Source: Promethearchaeota archaeon (GTDB lineage: Archaea; Asgardarchaeota; Lokiarchaeia; Sigynarchaeales; SOKP01). From it: a stretch of DNA of 8,492 nt. Position 1 is the stretch's first letter, and each line of letters starts with the position of its first letter. The notes beneath the pieces were generated by a model. It ran no database searches and was not told the DNA's origin. It saw only the letters and a program-made list of their open reading frames with translations. This document shows positions 6,394 through 8,492 of the stretch, piece after piece. The DNA is taken from positions 1 through 8,492 of the forward strand of contig JAEOUI010000213.1 of the NCBI GenBank assembly GCA_016839425.1, read 5' to 3'. The position numbers and the translations under genes were made by a program.

Positions 6394-6549
6394 TTAATTC
6401 TCTACTTTGATTTTTCCTTTTTGAATATCAAAACACCAATGATCCTTACATTCTTTTGAACAAAACACATGTGTGGTTACTTTTTGACAGATGTTTACAT
6501 GACGAACTCTCGTTCTCGACATCGTTCGTCCACATTTTTCACAAATCAT
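6394..6549 (-). CDS. Small zinc-finger protein, TRASH/eL24-like
   Basis: This is a 51-residue ORF starting MICEKCGRTMSR and ending KIKVEN. It has two metal-binding knuckles: Cys3-x2-Cys6 near the N-terminus, and FCSKEC with Cys30-x3-Cys34, followed by HWC (His37, Cys39). The order C-x2-C, about 23 residues, F-C-S-x2-C resembles the TRASH/MYM treble-clef pattern, also used by ribosomal protein eL24. The basic segment between the knuckles (RTRVRHV) would suit nucleic-acid contact. It is far too short and divergent to call eL24 itself, and I cannot name a family. It sits between elp3 (102 nt upstream) and gatE (54 nt downstream) on the same strand, hinting at a tRNA- or translation-linked job. 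The start has no clear ribosome-binding site, so a short or leaderless transcript is possible. Confidence 0.8.
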   Translation of the reverse strand: MICEKCGRTMSRTRVRHVNICQKVTTHVFCSKECKDHWCFDIQKGKIKVEN

Positions 6550-6592
6550 ATAAAACACTTTTTTCGTTGATGTAAATTACAATACGATATCA

Positions 6593-6600
6593 GTTTTTAA
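6593..6600 (-). promoter_or_regulatory. Candidate promoter of the small zinc-finger gene
   Basis: On the minus strand GGTTAAAAAC, about 45-50 nt before the ATG at 6549, could be a TATA element with purine-rich ATAAGG as BRE. It predicts a leader near 20-25 nt. It is followed by TCGTATTG, an octamer also found in the elp3 promoter. Confidence 0.3.
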
Positions 6601-6651
6601 CCTTATCCTTTATTGTCATTAATCGTAATCAGCATGATTTAATGTATTTTT

Positions 6652-8274
6652 TTATATTATTTTTGATACATAAGGACCGTCTGGTCTGTAGTTTTGTTCG
6701 TAAAACCAATCTCTAACACCAAGCCCGCTGATTACAGCAAGCTTTTTCGAGTCAAAAACTTCTTTCGATAATTTTTCAGCAGCCTCCATCAATAACCTAC
6801 CATATCCTCTATGTTGGACTTGCGTTAACCTATTAGCTTTTGCACTTTTTGGAACTAATTCGCCAACAACTTTTATTTCTCTTACGATGGAGGTTTTTCC
6901 GTCATTTAATTCTTTTCTATGAGCTTGATCAGATGGTTTTCTTAGCCTTAAATAACCAAGCAAGTACCCTAAATTTTTATTTTCGTAAGATAAAAAGATT
7001 TCTTGTCCTTTGGATGCCTCATATTCTTGTTGATATAACTTAATGTTCTCAAAATCGAGTTGATTAAATTTTTCCTGACGATTACCAACCCCATATTCTC
7101 TGCATCTAATACAATTACAATTTTTTCCTTGTTTTTTCAAATTTTGGAGAACTAATTGCCTTAAATTGCTGTTTTTACATCCAGCTTCGATTAAAGTAGC
7201 AGGAATGTCTCTCATTACTCTTTGCACTCGCATATATGATGGAATTCTCTGTTTTACTTCTGATAGTAAATTAACTAATTTATCTACAGAATAAGGGTGG
7301 TATTTTTGATTCTTCCATAAATCCCACAAGCGAGTTCCTTTTATGACCAGACATGGATATATTTTTAGCATATCAGGTTTATAATCGGAATTAGTAAAGA
7401 TTGTTTGGAATGTTTCAATATCTCTGTTATAACTCGAACCCGGAAGATTTGGCATCACATGAGCATTGATTTTTAACCCTGCGTCTTTTGCAATTCTTAT
7501 AGCCTCTATACTATCAATAGTTGTATGTCCTCTTTGAACTAATTTATAAATATCGTCATAAACAGTCTGAACTCCAATCTCTACCCTCGTTGTTCCATAC
7601 GACAACATTAAGTCAACATCATGCTCTTTACAAAAGTCTGGTCTTGTTTCTACAGTAATACCGACTATCCTACGCTTTGATTTTTCAGCAAATTTTTTTC
7701 CCTCTTCGAGAGTTCCAACTCTATCTCCTATAACACCCTCTATGGCACCTTTAACGAATTGTTTTTGGTATTCAAGATCTGTCGAAAGAAAAGTACCGCC
7801 CATCAGGATTAGTTCTATTTTATCTACATTATGACCAATAGCTTCAAGATCGTTAATTCTACTTCTAACTTGCTCGTATGGATCATAATTGCAATGAATC
7901 GAACGCATTGCTGCAGGCTCTTTTCCCGTATAGGATTGAGCAGCATGCATTCCTGGTTGAGATTGCTTTCCAGGGCAAAAAATACACTCTCCAGGACATG
8001 GTAATGGTTTGGTCATTATTGCAATAACGCTCACACCAGATAATGTCCTTGTTTTTCTTCTTTTTAATACTTGAGTTATAAGTTTCCGTTCCTCTTTAGT
8101 GGCCATCTCTAGAATCGTTGCGTTTTTTATAACACCATCGTGAGAAAATTTTTTTGCAAATTTTGCTTTAAGGTTGGTTATCTTTGATTTATTGACATTC
8201 GGATTTTCTATTACATAATGAATGATAGCACGCGCTATTTGTCTTACTTTTTCAATATCGTTAAATTGACCCAT
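6652..8274 (-). CDS. elp3: Elp3-type tRNA uridine-34 carboxymethyltransferase
   Basis: Archaeal Elp3 acts without the other Elongator subunits. It uses S-adenosylmethionine and acetyl-CoA to make carboxymethyl-uridine at tRNA position 34. The 540 residues contain a basic N-terminal tRNA-binding region (about 1-75) and a radical-SAM domain. The iron-sulfur cysteines are Cys93, Cys97 and Cys100 in CPGECIFCPG. MGGTFLS (158-164), GITVETRPD (205-213) and RVEIGVQT (230-237) follow. A zinc site is expected from Cys308 (YPCLVIKGT) with Cys386, Cys388 and Cys391. The C-terminal acetyltransferase domain has the acetyl-CoA loop QHRGYG (487-492) and ends in the family-typical GPYVSK (533-538). No key residue is missing. 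It is the first gene of the leftward block and has a good TATA box 37 nt upstream, implying a short leader and no Shine-Dalgarno. Confidence 0.97.
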   Translation of the reverse strand: MGQFNDIEKVRQIARAIIHYVIENPNVNKSKITNLKAKFAKKFSHDGVIKNATILEMATKEERKLITQVLKRRKTRTLSGVSVIAIMTKPLPCPGECIFCPGKQSQPGMHAAQSYTGKEPAAMRSIHCNYDPYEQVRSRINDLEAIGHNVDKIELILMGGTFLSTDLEYQKQFVKGAIEGVIGDRVGTLEEGKKFAEKSKRRIVGITVETRPDFCKEHDVDLMLSYGTTRVEIGVQTVYDDIYKLVQRGHTTIDSIEAIRIAKDAGLKINAHVMPNLPGSSYNRDIETFQTIFTNSDYKPDMLKIYPCLVIKGTRLWDLWKNQKYHPYSVDKLVNLLSEVKQRIPSYMRVQRVMRDIPATLIEAGCKNSNLRQLVLQNLKKQGKNCNCIRCREYGVGNRQEKFNQLDFENIKLYQQEYEASKGQEIFLSYENKNLGYLLGYLRLRKPSDQAHRKELNDGKTSIVREIKVVGELVPKSAKANRLTQVQHRGYGRLLMEAAEKLSKEVFDSKKLAVISGLGVRDWFYEQNYRPDGPYVSKII

Positions 8275-8290
8275 AAAATCAAGTAAAAAA

Positions 8291-8330
8291 TCGTATTAGA
8301 GATAATCACTTATTTAAATCATCAATACGA
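8291..8330 (-). promoter_or_regulatory. elp3 promoter flanked by inverted repeat
   Basis: On the minus strand TTTAAATA (complement of 8311-8318) is a strong archaeal TATA box 37 nt before the elp3 ATG, predicting transcription start near 8288 and a leader of about 14 nt. TCGTATT (8291-8297) and AATACGA (8324-8330) form a perfect 7-bp inverted repeat. One arm lies upstream of the TATA box and the other near the expected start site, an arrangement suited to a repressor or regulator dimer. Confidence 0.55.
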
Positions 8331-8331
8331 C

Positions 8332-8490
8332 TTAAAATTTATGTTGGGAATTTATATTGTTTTTTTTTTTATTAGGATCTTTAAGTTCGTATATTAAGCG
8401 GTTCACGATAACATTAAATTCATTTTCATTTAATTCTTATAATTCTGGTGGATGTTCGAAATATTTATGCAAGTAAATTAAATCTATTTT
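8332..8490 (-). pseudogene. Doubtful partial ORF at right edge with internal stop
   Basis: On the minus strand a frame enters from the window edge and reads KIDLIYLHKYFEHPPEL, then TAA at 8437-8439. It continues in the same frame for another 34 codons (with NEFNVIVNRLIYELKDPN) to a second TAA at 8332-8334. Both parts look protein-like, but they are short and the DNA is AT-rich. It may be the C-terminus of a gene upstream of elp3 ending at 8437, a gene truncated by a point mutation, or chance. An A11 run lies within the second part. Confidence 0.25.
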
Positions 8491-8492
8491 AA

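Noticed and set aside
1..8492. CRISPR array, insertion sequence, integrase, toxin-antitoxin or defence genes.
   Set aside because: No regularly spaced repeats, no transposase or recombinase motifs and no paired small toxin-type ORFs were seen; coding content is informational housekeeping plus two unknowns.

Overview
The window looks like chromosomal DNA of an AT-rich archaeon. The evidence is an archaeal/eukaryotic-type transcription factor B, an archaeal-type ribosomal protein uL2, the archaea-specific GatD/GatE amidotransferase pair and a standalone archaeal Elp3. Lineage cannot be fixed from sequence alone. The very AT-rich intergenic DNA, uL2 standing outside its usual operon and a small Cys/His protein of unfamiliar type would fit an Asgard-like or other deep lineage, but that is a guess.

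Layout. Bases 1-576 hold no convincing gene. They contain several perfect small hairpins, a TATA-like element and an imperfect 41-nt-period repeat leading into tfb (577-1458, +). tfb converges on uL2 (1588-2319, -), and a 9-bp hairpin with T-runs lies between them. A 178-bp divergent promoter region separates uL2 from a 185-residue Cys/His protein of unknown function (2498-3055, +). That gene's stop codon interlocks tail-to-tail with the stop of gatD.

From 8274 down to 3052 everything is on the minus strand: elp3 (8274-6652), a 51-codon zinc-finger gene (6549-6394), gatE (6339-4417) and gatD (4416-3052). gatE and gatD abut exactly, TGA directly followed by ATG. Upstream of elp3 is a TATA box enclosed by a 7-bp inverted repeat, then a short doubtful ORF remnant running off the right edge.

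Function. GatDE converts Glu-tRNA(Gln) to Gln-tRNA(Gln), and Elp3 modifies wobble uridine-34 of tRNAs, plausibly including tRNA-Gln, -Glu and -Lys. The minus-strand block is therefore a tRNA charging and decoding neighbourhood with a small zinc protein embedded in it. tfb and uL2 add transcription initiation and ribosome core functions. This is mostly informational housekeeping. I see no mobile element, CRISPR array, tRNA or rRNA, and no clear new multi-gene system. The items most worth following up are the two uncharacterised zinc-binding-type proteins, the structured non-coding region before tfb, and the stand-alone uL2 with a substituted residue beside its key histidine.
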